A DNA stretch of 40,528 nt, from positions 1 through 40,528 of the forward strand of contig CAJOJG010000028.1 in assembly GCA_905234655.1 (NCBI GenBank). Direction: 5' to 3'. Positions 1-7,249 of the stretch are shown one piece after another (within the stretch, counting starts at the first letter, position 1; the number at the start of each line of letters is the position of its first letter). The DNA comes from an uncultured Bacteroidales bacterium. Its GTDB lineage: Bacteria > Bacteroidota > Bacteroidia > Bacteroidales > UBA3824. Under the pieces are notes generated by a model. That model was given only the letters and a program-made list of their open reading frames with translations. It was not told where the DNA came from and searched no databases. The position numbers were made by a program, and so were the translations under genes.

Positions 1-1
1 G

Positions 2-1109
2 ATTGACGAATACGACGCGTTGATGCTCAACACGATAACCGATTTGACGACACAGGACGCGGTGCGAGTCCACATGAACAACTTATTCTCGCCAATCAAA
101 GATTTAGACCCGATTTTGAAGTTCGTTTTCATAACCGGCATCACAAAACTGAGCCAAATGTCTATTTTCTCGACGCTCAACAATCTGACTGACATAAGTT
201 TATATGAAGATTATTCGACGTTATGCGGTTTCACTGAGCAAGAAGTCAGGCAGGAACTGACACCGCACGTCGAGGCTCTCGCTGGAAAACTGAACTGCAC
301 TTTTGACGAGGCGGTTTCAAAACTTAAACAACGTTACGACGGCTACCATTTTTCGGCGGCAGATGTCGGCGTTTTCAATCCGTACAGCCTTTTGAGGGCG
401 TTGGACAGCCGTATTTTCAAGAATTATTGGATTGAGACCGCCACGCCGTCGTCGTTGATTGCGTTGCTGCGCGAAAACGAGGATTTGCAAGTAGGCGACT
501 TGGATAATGTCATGCTCAGTAGCGATTTTTTTGACACGCCCGTCGAGCGCATTACGGACATCATTCCGTTGTTGTACCAAAGCGGTTACCTTTCGATAAA
601 GAGTTATGACGCTGATTATGACCAATATGTGATTGGTTTTCCAAACTCGGAAGTCAAATTTGGTTTCCTGAACACCTTGATGAGGAAGTACGCCATTGTT
701 GAAAACGGCAAGGAAAATTCGCTTTTCCGCCGTGCCGTCATCGATTCCGTCCGCGACGACAATCCCGAGACGCTCTTGACACACCTTCAGACTTTCCTCT
801 GCAAAATCCCGTACCCAAACGCCGCCGACACGCCCGAATGGTATTACCAAAACCTTCTGTATGCGATTTTGGCGACTTGCGGCCTCAACGTCCAGACCGA
901 AATCCGCACCTCGTCGGGACGGATTGACGCCCAAGACGATTTTCCTCTTTGAGTTCAAACTCAACAAGACACCCGAGGAAGCCTTCAACCAAATCGACGA
1001 AAAGGAATACGCCAAAAAGTTCTCATTCGAGGGCAGGCACGTCTGGAGAATCGGCGTCAACTTTTCGAGCGAGAAGCGGACGGTGGACGGGTGGAAGATT
1101 GAGGGGTAA
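2..1109 (+). pseudogene. AAA-ATPase-like / PD-(D/E)XK nuclease family protein, 5' partial and frameshifted
   Basis: The frame is open from base 2 (Walker B-like IDEYDAL) and runs to a stop at 950-952. The family C-terminus then continues in another frame to a stop at 1107-1109. The first frame ends just after the nuclease aspartate (GRIDA, 920-931). The second carries the matching ExK strand (FLFEFKL, from 942) and the usual family end, GVNFSSEKRT. In intact relatives about 3-5 residues separate these motifs, so a short non-triplet deletion is likely. Walker A lies outside the window. Such proteins are common, often multicopy, in Bacteroidota; their function is not established. An intact relative follows at 1249. 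The call rests on protein motifs read by eye; a sequencing error is less likely because residues are missing as well as the frame. Confidence 0.8.
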
Positions 1110-1192
1110 AAAAATACAGCCGCCTGATTGATTTGTTTTAATGGTTTCACGCCGCAAAATTAAGAAAAATCCACAATACTGATACAAAATAA

Positions 1193-1223
1193 TTGTTATT
1201 TCGACAAAGTTTTCCTAACTTTG
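1193..1223 (+). promoter_or_regulatory. Bacteroidota-type promoter of the intact AAA-ATPase-like gene
   Basis: ATTG at 1192-1195 and TAACTTTG at 1216-1223 are separated by 20 nt and match the TTTG-N20-TAnnTTTG pattern. Transcription would begin near 1230, which excludes the upstream TTG at 1228 as start codon and supports the ATG at 1249. Confidence 0.7.
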
Positions 1224-1248
1224 GGCGTTGAATAAAAACTCATCAATC

Positions 1249-2985
1249 ATGCTCAGACTTTTGCCATACGGCGAGACGGATTACGTAACGATCCGCAAAG
1301 AAAATTCTTATTATGTCGATAAGACGGCGTACATTCCCTACTTTGAAAACGCCGCCAAATACATCATGTTCCTGCGTCCGAGAAGGTTTGGCAAGAGCCT
1401 GTTCCTCAACACTTTGTCTGCGTATTACGATGTGTTGAGGAAGGATCAGTTTGAACAGAATTTTTCAGGGTTGTACGTCTTTGACCACCCCACGCCACGG
1501 CAAGGGCAGTATATGATTTTGAAGTTCAATTTTTCGGGCGTTGACAGCAAGAAAGAGAATGTACAGACCTCGTTCAACACTCAGGCTATCGACACAATCA
1601 ACGCTTTCGTAAAAAGGCATCAGGCTTTTCTGCCCGAAAATTCCATTGAGTACGTCGCCGACTGCCAAAACAGTTGCGACATCGCCTTGACAAGGTTGAT
1701 AAACGTTGCGGCAAACGCGCCGTACAAAATCTATATCATGATTGACGAGTACGACAACTTTGCCAACACATTGTTTTCCATTGACGAAGAAGCATACAAG
1801 GACTTGACCCACGGCGACGGCTTTTTCAGACTGTTTTTCAACGTCCTGAAACTGATGACCACCGACAACGAGGCACCTGTAGAGAGGATTTTCATAACTG
1901 GCGTGTCGCCGCTGACTTTGAGCGACGTTACGAGCGGGTTCAACATCGCCAAAAACTTGTCGATAGACGCTGTTCCCAACGATGCAATGGGATTTTCGGA
2001 AAGCGATGTCAGGGCGATGCTGGAATATTACCGCAAGGAAACCGGCGTTTTCAAACATTCTGACGACGACCTGATTGCGACGATGAGGACACATTACGAC
2101 AATTATTGTTTCTCGTCGGACATGATTGGCGAGGAAAGGGTTTTCAATTCGGACATGGTGCTGTATTTCGTTGACAAATACGTTTCCTCAAACGGCAAAA
2201 TCCCTGAAAAACTCATCGACCCGAATGTTTCCACCGACTATTTCAAGATGGAAAAGATGGTCAAGATTGAGCAAAATTTCGGCGAGAAGTCGCAGATTAT
2301 CCTCGACATCGTGAACACCGGACGGACATTTTTTGAACTCAATCCCGAGTTTGCGATTGCGGAACTATCTAATCCTGAAAACCTTCAAAGCCTACTCTAT
2401 TATATGGGGCTTCTGAGTTTTGGCGTCGATGACGAGGGCTATCCATGCTTCGTTGTACCCAACGACACCGTAAGGCAGCAATATTGCAGGTATTTGGAAA
2501 AGTGTTATTCGCAGTTGATTGGCTGGCGCACAGATGTCGCAAAAATCAACACGCTTTGGAACACGTTGGTTTTCAAGGGCGACTGCAAACCGTTCATCTC
2601 GTACATCGCCTCGGTCATCGACGGCAACACCGCCGTCAGGGATTTCAACGACCAAGGCGAGTCGTTTGTGAAAGGTTTTTTCTTGGCGCATTTCTGCAAG
2701 AATACGAGTTTCATCACATATACAGAACAAGAGGCTGACCACGGGTTTGCCGACATGTTTCTCGAACCGCTCGGCTACAAACGCCATGCATACATGATTG
2801 AGTTCAAATACTGCAAGAAAAACGCGCCTGATTCAGAAGTTGAGCAAAAGACGGCACAGGCGAAAGAACAGTTGCAGCGTTATCTCACCGACAAACGGAT
2901 TGAAAAGAAATGCACCGACCGTAAGTGGCAGTTGCACACGGCGGTGGTTGTGTTCAGAGGGTGGAAGTTGGAAGTGTTGGAATGA
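1249..2985 (+). CDS. AAA-ATPase-like / PD-(D/E)XK nuclease family protein, intact
   Basis: This 578-residue protein has the usual family start (LLPYGETDYVTI, then YYVDKT). Its P-loop variant is RPRRFGKS at residues 43-50, and Walker B is MIDEYD at 164-169. The C-terminal nuclease-like domain holds GFAD, with Asp near 502, and EFK near 518-520. The match is to the AAA-ATPase_like plus PDDEXK_9 architecture, whose biological role is unknown. The ATG at 1249 is preferred over an in-frame TTG at 1228, which lies at the predicted transcription start. The gene follows a broken member of the same family and converges on an FKBP gene with 11 nt between stops. All catalytic motifs are present, so it is probably functional. 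Confidence 0.88.
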   Translation: MLRLLPYGETDYVTIRKENSYYVDKTAYIPYFENAAKYIMFLRPRRFGKSLFLNTLSAYYDVLRKDQFEQNFSGLYVFDHPTPRQGQYMILKFNFSGVDSKKENVQTSFNTQAIDTINAFVKRHQAFLPENSIEYVADCQNSCDIALTRLINVAANAPYKIYIMIDEYDNFANTLFSIDEEAYKDLTHGDGFFRLFFNVLKLMTTDNEAPVERIFITGVSPLTLSDVTSGFNIAKNLSIDAVPNDAMGFSESDVRAMLEYYRKETGVFKHSDDDLIATMRTHYDNYCFSSDMIGEERVFNSDMVLYFVDKYVSSNGKIPEKLIDPNVSTDYFKMEKMVKIEQNFGEKSQIILDIVNTGRTFFELNPEFAIAELSNPENLQSLLYYMGLLSFGVDDEGYPCFVVPNDTVRQQYCRYLEKCYSQLIGWRTDVAKINTLWNTLVFKGDCKPFISYIASVIDGNTAVRDFNDQGESFVKGFFLAHFCKNTSFITYTEQEADHGFADMFLEPLGYKRHAYMIEFKYCKKNAPDSEVEQKTAQAKEQLQRYLTDKRIEKKCTDRKWQLHTAVVVFRGWKLEVLE

Positions 2986-2996
2986 TTCCCGCCCGC

Positions 2997-3449
2997 CTAT
3001 TTCAACTCAAACGTAAACAGCAACGTGCTGTATGGCTCGATGACGCCGATGCGGCGATCACCGTAGCCATATTTGTAGGGGATTAAGAGTTGTCCCTTGC
3101 AGTTCTTTTTGGTGTAGGGCAACGCCTTCATGAAGCCCGAAATCAGGCCGGGGTTGCCATAGACGAATGTCAGGGTGTCGTTTTTGGCGAAGGTAACGCT
3201 GTTTTGCAGCGTCTGTCCGCTGTAAATCATCGTTACGATGTCGCTGTTGCCATATTTTGTGTCGCCTTCTTCGGTGAGGTACAGGTAAACGCCGTCGTGT
3301 TCCACAAAACATGTGTCGCCATAGCGGGCAAGCATTTTTTCGATGATCTCGCCCTCGTCGTCCTTCGCGTCCTTTTCCTTTGAACACGAAGCCACCACCA
3401 TCGCCATCGTCAAAACAAAAATAATCAAAAATATCTTTTTCATAATCAT
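2997..3449 (-). CDS. Small FKBP-type peptidyl-prolyl isomerase-like lipoprotein
   Basis: The protein has 150 residues. A short hydrophobic signal ends in the lipobox VVASC, with the lipidated Cys at 22, so it should be a lipoprotein of the cell envelope. The C-terminal half carries the FKBP pattern: ISGFMKALPYTKKN, then LLIPYKYGYGDR and a final LLFTFELK strand. Only one FKBP domain fits, and several active-site aromatics of canonical FKBPs are not obvious, so catalytic activity is uncertain and a chaperone role is possible. It lies 108 nt downstream of a larger FKBP lipoprotein on the same strand. A second in-frame Met at residue 3 is an alternative start. Confidence 0.8.
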   Translation of the reverse strand: MIMKKIFLIIFVLTMAMVVASCSKEKDAKDDEGEIIEKMLARYGDTCFVEHDGVYLYLTEEGDTKYGNSDIVTMIYSGQTLQNSVTFAKNDTLTFVYGNPGLISGFMKALPYTKKNCKGQLLIPYKYGYGDRRIGVIEPYSTLLFTFELK

Positions 3450-3557
3450 AAAGTTTTTAATTGCCGCCTGCGGCGGCTGTATTTACCATGAATTAAAAGA
3501 ATTAAAAAGAATTTCGTTGTTAATCCTTTTAATTTTGGCCATTTTTTTAATTCGTGT
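3450..3557. repeat. Intergenic repeats between two FKBP genes
   Basis: The spacer holds a GC-rich hairpin, GCCGCC-TGC-GGCGGC (3463-3477), followed by AT-rich AATTAAAAGAATT-type repeats. The 18 nt at 3483-3500 are identical to 32283-32300, where the same motif begins a tandem array. No gene is seen here. Confidence 0.6.
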
Positions 3558-4418
3558 TTAAAAGTCCAATAATTCCACGTCGAAAATCAGTGTCGCGAAT
3601 GCCGGTATCCTGCCGCTGACGCCGCGTGAGCCGTAGCCGAGCGTCGAGGGCATGATGAGGCGGCATTTTTCACCTTTTTTCATCGTCGCGATGCCTTCCT
3701 CAAAGCCCGCAATCGACTTGCCCGCGCCGAGTTGGAACGTGAAAGGCTCGTTGCGTTTGTACGAATTGTCAAACTCGCGGCCGTCGATGAAACTGCCGAC
3801 AAAATGGACTGTTACCTTCTTGCCGGCGGCGGTCCCAGTGCCGGTGCCGGGGGTCAGGATTATTTTGTAAAGTCCTGATTCAGAGGGTTGTGCGGCGATT
3901 CCCTCGTTGCGGACATAATCGTGCAGAATCAACAATTCCTGTGCTTCCATGCGCTCGTTGTACTCGTCGATTTGGCGTTGGTATTCCGCGCCGTCGTAGA
4001 TGTCCTTCATGCGGACGTGGAACGTGAGCCGGTCGCCGGGCTTGACGTATGGCGGCAGTTTTTTCATCTTCCTGACGTCGCGGAAAAACACTTCCGCGCT
4101 CGCCCTGAACACCGCGCTGTCGCCTTTGTGCATCATCAGGATGCCTTTTTCGACGCTGCCGTCCGCGACAGACCCCTTCGGCGCGTACATCAGGAAATCC
4201 TGCGCGACGTCGCGGCTGGCGTATATCAGCGAGTCGTCGTGGATGTAATAATCAAAATCCATGTTCCATACGTCGCCCGGCTTTGCAACGGCGGAATCTT
4301 TGTTATTTTCCACGAAGCAATACTCGATGCCGTCGTCAGTGGTCTGAAAATCAGGCAGTTGAGTACCACATGCCGACAACATTGCGGCTGCCGCGATGAT
4401 TTTGGTGATGTTTTTCAT
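3558..4418 (-). CDS. FKBP-type peptidyl-prolyl cis-trans isomerase, two-domain lipoprotein
   Basis: The protein has 286 residues. MKNITKIIAAAAMLSACG gives a lipoprotein signal with Cys at 17. The frame stays open upstream into panB, but the signal peptide fixes the start at 4418. Residues about 40-140 look like a degenerate FKBP domain (GDSAVFRASAEVFF, LPPYVKPGDRL). Residues about 180-286 are a canonical FKBP domain: VTVHFVGSFIDGREFDNS, FQLGAGKSIAGFEEGI, then LGYGSRG and IPAFATLIFDVELLDF. It probably assists folding of periplasmic or outer-membrane proteins. The start lies 5 nt after the panB stop, which indicates co-transcription although the functions are unrelated. Confidence 0.92.
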   Translation of the reverse strand: MKNITKIIAAAAMLSACGTQLPDFQTTDDGIEYCFVENNKDSAVAKPGDVWNMDFDYYIHDDSLIYASRDVAQDFLMYAPKGSVADGSVEKGILMMHKGDSAVFRASAEVFFRDVRKMKKLPPYVKPGDRLTFHVRMKDIYDGAEYQRQIDEYNERMEAQELLILHDYVRNEGIAAQPSESGLYKIILTPGTGTGTAAGKKVTVHFVGSFIDGREFDNSYKRNEPFTFQLGAGKSIAGFEEGIATMKKGEKCRLIMPSTLGYGSRGVSGRIPAFATLIFDVELLDF

Positions 4419-4423
4419 TTTTC

Positions 4424-5257
4424 TTAATACGATTCGGATTCGTTGGGAAAATCGCCCGACTTGACGTCCGCGACGTAACTTCCGACCGCCGTGCGTATCG
4501 TGTCGGCGAGGTTGGCGTAGCGGCGCAGGAATTTGGGCTTGAAACCGTCGTTGATGCCCGTCATGTCGTGGAACACAAGCACTTGGCCGTCGCAGCCGTT
4601 GCCCGCGCCGATGCCGATTGTGGGAATCGAGAGCGACTGTGTAACCTTTGTGGCGAGCGCGGCGGGGATTTTTTCGAGCACCACCGAAAAACATCCCAAC
4701 TGTTCCAAAAGTTGGGCGTTCTTGACGAGCAAATCGGCCTCGCTGTCGTCTTTTGCGCGAAGTCCGTAGCCGCCAAACTTGTTGACTGACTGCGGTGTAA
4801 GTCCGAGATGACCCACGATTGGGATGCCGGCTGAAAGTATCGCCTTGTATGATTCAGCGATTTCGATGCCGCCTTCTATTTTGACGGCTTGTGCGCCGGT
4901 CTCGCGCATGATTCGCGCGGCGTTCCTGACGGCTGCGTAAGGGTCGCCCTGGTATGTTCCAAACGGCATGTCTACCACGACCAATGCGTATTTGACGGCG
5001 CGGACGACGCTTGCCGCGTAGTATATCAGTTCGTCGAGGCCGATGCGCAGCGTGGTCTCGTAGCCCGACATCACGTTTGCCGCCGAGTCGCCGACGAGTA
5101 TCGAATCGACGCCGCCCTCGTCCACGAGCCTTGCTATCGAATAGTCATAACTCGTCAGCATTGCGATTTTTTCGCCATTCTGTTTCATCGCCTGGAAAGT
5201 CTGCGTCGTAACTTTCTTGCGTTCAATGGAACCTAAATTTGTTGCTTGCATGTTCAT
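4424..5257 (-). CDS. panB: 3-methyl-2-oxobutanoate hydroxymethyltransferase (ketopantoate hydroxymethyltransferase)
   Basis: PanB transfers a hydroxymethyl group from 5,10-methylenetetrahydrofolate to 2-oxoisovalerate, the first committed step of pantothenate and coenzyme A synthesis. The 277-residue length is normal. Family motifs are in order: VGDSAANV (55-62), DMPFGTY (96-102), KIEGG (126-130), GHLGLTPQS (149-157), the catalytic Glu region VLEKIPA (193-199) and GIGAG (215-219). Metal-binding Asp and Glu positions appear intact. It has its own promoter inside the 3' end of the upstream transporter gene and is followed at 5 nt by an FKBP lipoprotein. Met-3 (ATG at 5251) is an alternative start that leaves a slightly longer leader. 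Confidence 0.96.
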   Translation of the reverse strand: MNMQATNLGSIERKKVTTQTFQAMKQNGEKIAMLTSYDYSIARLVDEGGVDSILVGDSAANVMSGYETTLRIGLDELIYYAASVVRAVKYALVVVDMPFGTYQGDPYAAVRNAARIMRETGAQAVKIEGGIEIAESYKAILSAGIPIVGHLGLTPQSVNKFGGYGLRAKDDSEADLLVKNAQLLEQLGCFSVVLEKIPAALATKVTQSLSIPTIGIGAGNGCDGQVLVFHDMTGINDGFKPKFLRRYANLADTIRTAVGSYVADVKSGDFPNESESY

Positions 5258-5267
5258 TTTGTTTTTG

Positions 5268-5299
5268 CAAAACTAATGATTATTTTTGGTGCGAGCAAA
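5268..5299 (-). promoter_or_regulatory. panB promoter overlapping the end of the Nramp-like gene
   Basis: On the minus strand TTTG (5299-5296) and TAGTTTTG (5275-5268) are separated by exactly 20 nt. The -7 box overlaps the stop codon of the upstream transporter (5275-5273), so the promoter lies in coding sequence. The predicted start of transcription is only about 5-12 nt before the panB start, implying a nearly leaderless mRNA. Confidence 0.75.
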
Positions 5300-6679
5300 T
5301 TTTTGTTTTTTTTTCCTTCTCGCGATGTACCACACTACGCACATTGTGATGATGATTGCGCTGATGGCGGACATCACGAAAAATTCGTCTGAGGTGGGGA
5401 CGCTGTGGCCGAGGACGCGGCGGCAGATTTTTTGAAGAAGTTCGATGTCCCAGAACGCCTTGATGGCTTTTACAAGGCCGAGGACGAGGGTCATCCACGT
5501 TACGAGAATCATGGCGATGTTGTTGCCGAGGGAATTGACGTGTTCCTTGCCCATGATTTTCTCGTCGTTAATTATCATAAAAAGGAAGATGCTTACCGCC
5601 GGCAGGATAAGGCCGTTGAAAGCCTGCGCCATGATGATTGCGGGGACGGGTTCCACCTGCATGAAGCCGAAGATGAGGCCGATGCTCAACACTGCGTATG
5701 AAACCGCGAGGAACGATTTGCCTTGCTCGTTGTCGTTGCCGTGGTGGGTTTCCTTGCCAAAAATGCTCTTGGCGGTGAGCGCCGAGATGAGCGGCGAGGT
5801 GATTGCGCTCGTGAATCCGGCAGCGAAAAGCCCCGCGCCAAACACATACACCGCGCCCCTGCCGATGTGGCTTTCCAATGTCTTTGTGAGCAATGCATAC
5901 GAAAATCCTTCGGTCTGCGCCTCTTCGCTCATTTCCGCGCCCACGACGAGTATCGCCATCGAGATTAGCCCGCCGATGATGATGGATATGGCAACGCCAG
6001 TGCGCATGTCGCGTATCGTGGTGTCTTTTTGGACGACGCTCGAGCCGAGGAAGATGTCGTATGGAACGATTGTGGTGCCTATCAGGCCTAACACGAGTAG
6101 GCTCACGCCGTCCACGTCGGGTACTGTGGGAATAAGTCCCTGCGCCATGTCGCCGATGCTTGGGCGGCCGAGGATGGCGACGGCTATGAATGTGAATCCC
6201 ATCAGGAAGACGAACGCGCCCATCAGGTTTGAGATTACCTTGATGTCTTTCATCGCCAATACCAATGCCGCCAGTACGCCTAATACTGCCACGATTATCC
6301 ATTTGTGGACGCCGGGAAACATCAGCGCGATGCCTTCCACGGAACCGAGGATGTTGCCGGTCTCGTAGGCGGCGCATCCGAGGATTATCGCGCCGACGAT
6401 GAGTATGATGGCGGGAAGTTGAAGGCGTGTGCCCTGGAAGTGCTTTTTGATGGCCTGGCCGAGGTTGAGGCCTGAATATATCGTCGCCCGCGCGCTCGCC
6501 TCTTGAAGCACGATGCACGCTATTGTGGCGAATGCAAGCGTCCACAGCAACTGGAATCCACAGTCTGCACCGGCTTTTGTTGCCGTCGTTACTGTGCCAG
6601 GGCCGATGAACGCCGCCGATATTATCGACCAGAAAAGCACGTTGGCTATGCGCCCTTTTATGTTTGAAAAAAATTTCAT
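5273..6679 (-). CDS. Nramp-family divalent metal transporter homologue with divergent metal-site motifs
   Basis: This 468-residue polytopic membrane protein has about 11 hydrophobic segments and clear Nramp/SLC11 landmarks, including TKAGADCGFQLLW after TM1 and ETGNILG in TM3. Nramp proteins move Mn2+, Fe2+ and similar ions with protons. The two metal-binding helices differ from canonical members: the TM1 DPGN motif reads GPGT (26-29) and the TM6 MPHN region reads VPYD (205-208). Substrate and coupling are therefore uncertain, and a Nramp-related subfamily is likely. The frame extends 32 codons further upstream, but MKFFSNIKGR gives the natural N-terminus. The stop codon overlaps the panB promoter. 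Confidence 0.88.
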   Translation of the reverse strand: MKFFSNIKGRIANVLFWSIISAAFIGPGTVTTATKAGADCGFQLLWTLAFATIACIVLQEASARATIYSGLNLGQAIKKHFQGTRLQLPAIILIVGAIILGCAAYETGNILGSVEGIALMFPGVHKWIIVAVLGVLAALVLAMKDIKVISNLMGAFVFLMGFTFIAVAILGRPSIGDMAQGLIPTVPDVDGVSLLVLGLIGTTIVPYDIFLGSSVVQKDTTIRDMRTGVAISIIIGGLISMAILVVGAEMSEEAQTEGFSYALLTKTLESHIGRGAVYVFGAGLFAAGFTSAITSPLISALTAKSIFGKETHHGNDNEQGKSFLAVSYAVLSIGLIFGFMQVEPVPAIIMAQAFNGLILPAVSIFLFMIINDEKIMGKEHVNSLGNNIAMILVTWMTLVLGLVKAIKAFWDIELLQKICRRVLGHSVPTSDEFFVMSAISAIIITMCVVWYIARRKKKQKFARTKNNH

Positions 6680-6911
6680 AGTAGTCGGTTGCTGTAATTT
6701 TTCATTTTCGTCATTTTTGCGGCGCGTTTGTCCATTTGCCGCCGCAACTATCCTAAAACAATTATTTTGCCACAAATTGAGTGTATGCCGTACAAATTAC
6801 GAGTATTTTTGGCATTTTGGCGTTTTTAGGCGACGAAATTGGCGTTTTTATTGTGTCGCAACCGATATTTTGCGGAAAATTTAACAATTTTTAAACGAGG
6901 GGCATTGGTTG

Positions 6912-7129
6912 TTTTTTGGGACACGGAAAACACAGAAAACACGAAAACATCTTGCTATCGAAATAAAATCGTTAAAAAATACAAGTATTTTTAACGATTG
7001 AGAAAACACGGAACCAAATCCATTTGAATTTAAATTCTGTGTTCCGTGTTTCCCGTTTTGTTTTCCGTGTTCCCCATTTGATTTTCCGTGTTTCAAATTT
7101 CATTTTCCGTGTGTTCCGTGTCCAAAAAA
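6912..7129. repeat. Repeat block bounded by inverted CCGTGTCC ends
   Basis: The block begins with TTTTTTGGGACACGG (6912-6926) and ends with CCGTGTCCAAAAAA (7116-7129), which is its near-perfect reverse complement. Inside are several imperfect copies of the same CCGTGTTTC/CACGGAA words in both orientations. The same element recurs at 13396-13450, on the other side of the macroglobulin gene. Confidence 0.6.
6967..6999. repeat. AT-rich stem-loop inside the repeat block
   Basis: AATCGTTAAAAAATAC pairs with GTATTTTTAACGATT around a 2-3 nt loop, with one extra A in the left arm. Its role is unknown; it is part of the repeat block. Confidence 0.6.
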
Positions 7130-7140
7130 TCACATAAAAA

Positions 7141-7188
7141 AAACAAATCTTTCCAATTTATTTGTTTTGATTTGGAAAGATTTGTTTT
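7141..7188 (-). terminator. Strong hairpin downstream of the macroglobulin gene
   Basis: AAACAAATCTTTCCAA (7141-7156) is the perfect reverse complement of 7172-7187, giving a 16-17 bp stem with a 15-nt loop. On the minus strand the stem runs into a T-rich tract from 7140 downwards. The position, about 60 nt after the macroglobulin stop, fits a terminator. Confidence 0.55.
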
Positions 7189-7206
7189 GATTTCGCGCAT
7201 GTTGTT

Positions 7207-7234
7207 GTAGAGACGTTTCATGAAACGTCTCTAC
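7207..7234. repeat. 28-bp perfect palindrome
   Basis: GTAGAGACGTTTCA (7207-7220) is followed immediately by its exact reverse complement (7221-7234). Sixteen nucleotides of it (7219-7234) recur at 16491-16506, again just after the stop of a minus-strand gene. It may be a REP-like dispersed element or part of a terminator. Confidence 0.7.
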
Positions 7235-7249
7235 CGATTGCCGATGTCG

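Larger units (their letters stand above)
6680..7249. other. Gene-free 570-nt interval rich in repeats and hairpins
   Basis: No convincing gene lies here. The right two thirds are built of imperfect copies of TTCCGTGTTTC-like and AAAACACGG-like words (about 6912-7129) plus three stem-loops listed separately. A frame on the minus strand at 6881-7096 only translates these repeats. The left part (6680-6880) is AT-rich leader of the Nramp-like gene. Confidence 0.65.

Noticed and set aside
6881..7096. 71-codon minus-strand frame in the repeat block
   Set aside because: It translates the AAACACGG repeats into HGK-rich sequence; no domain, promoter or plausible protein composition.
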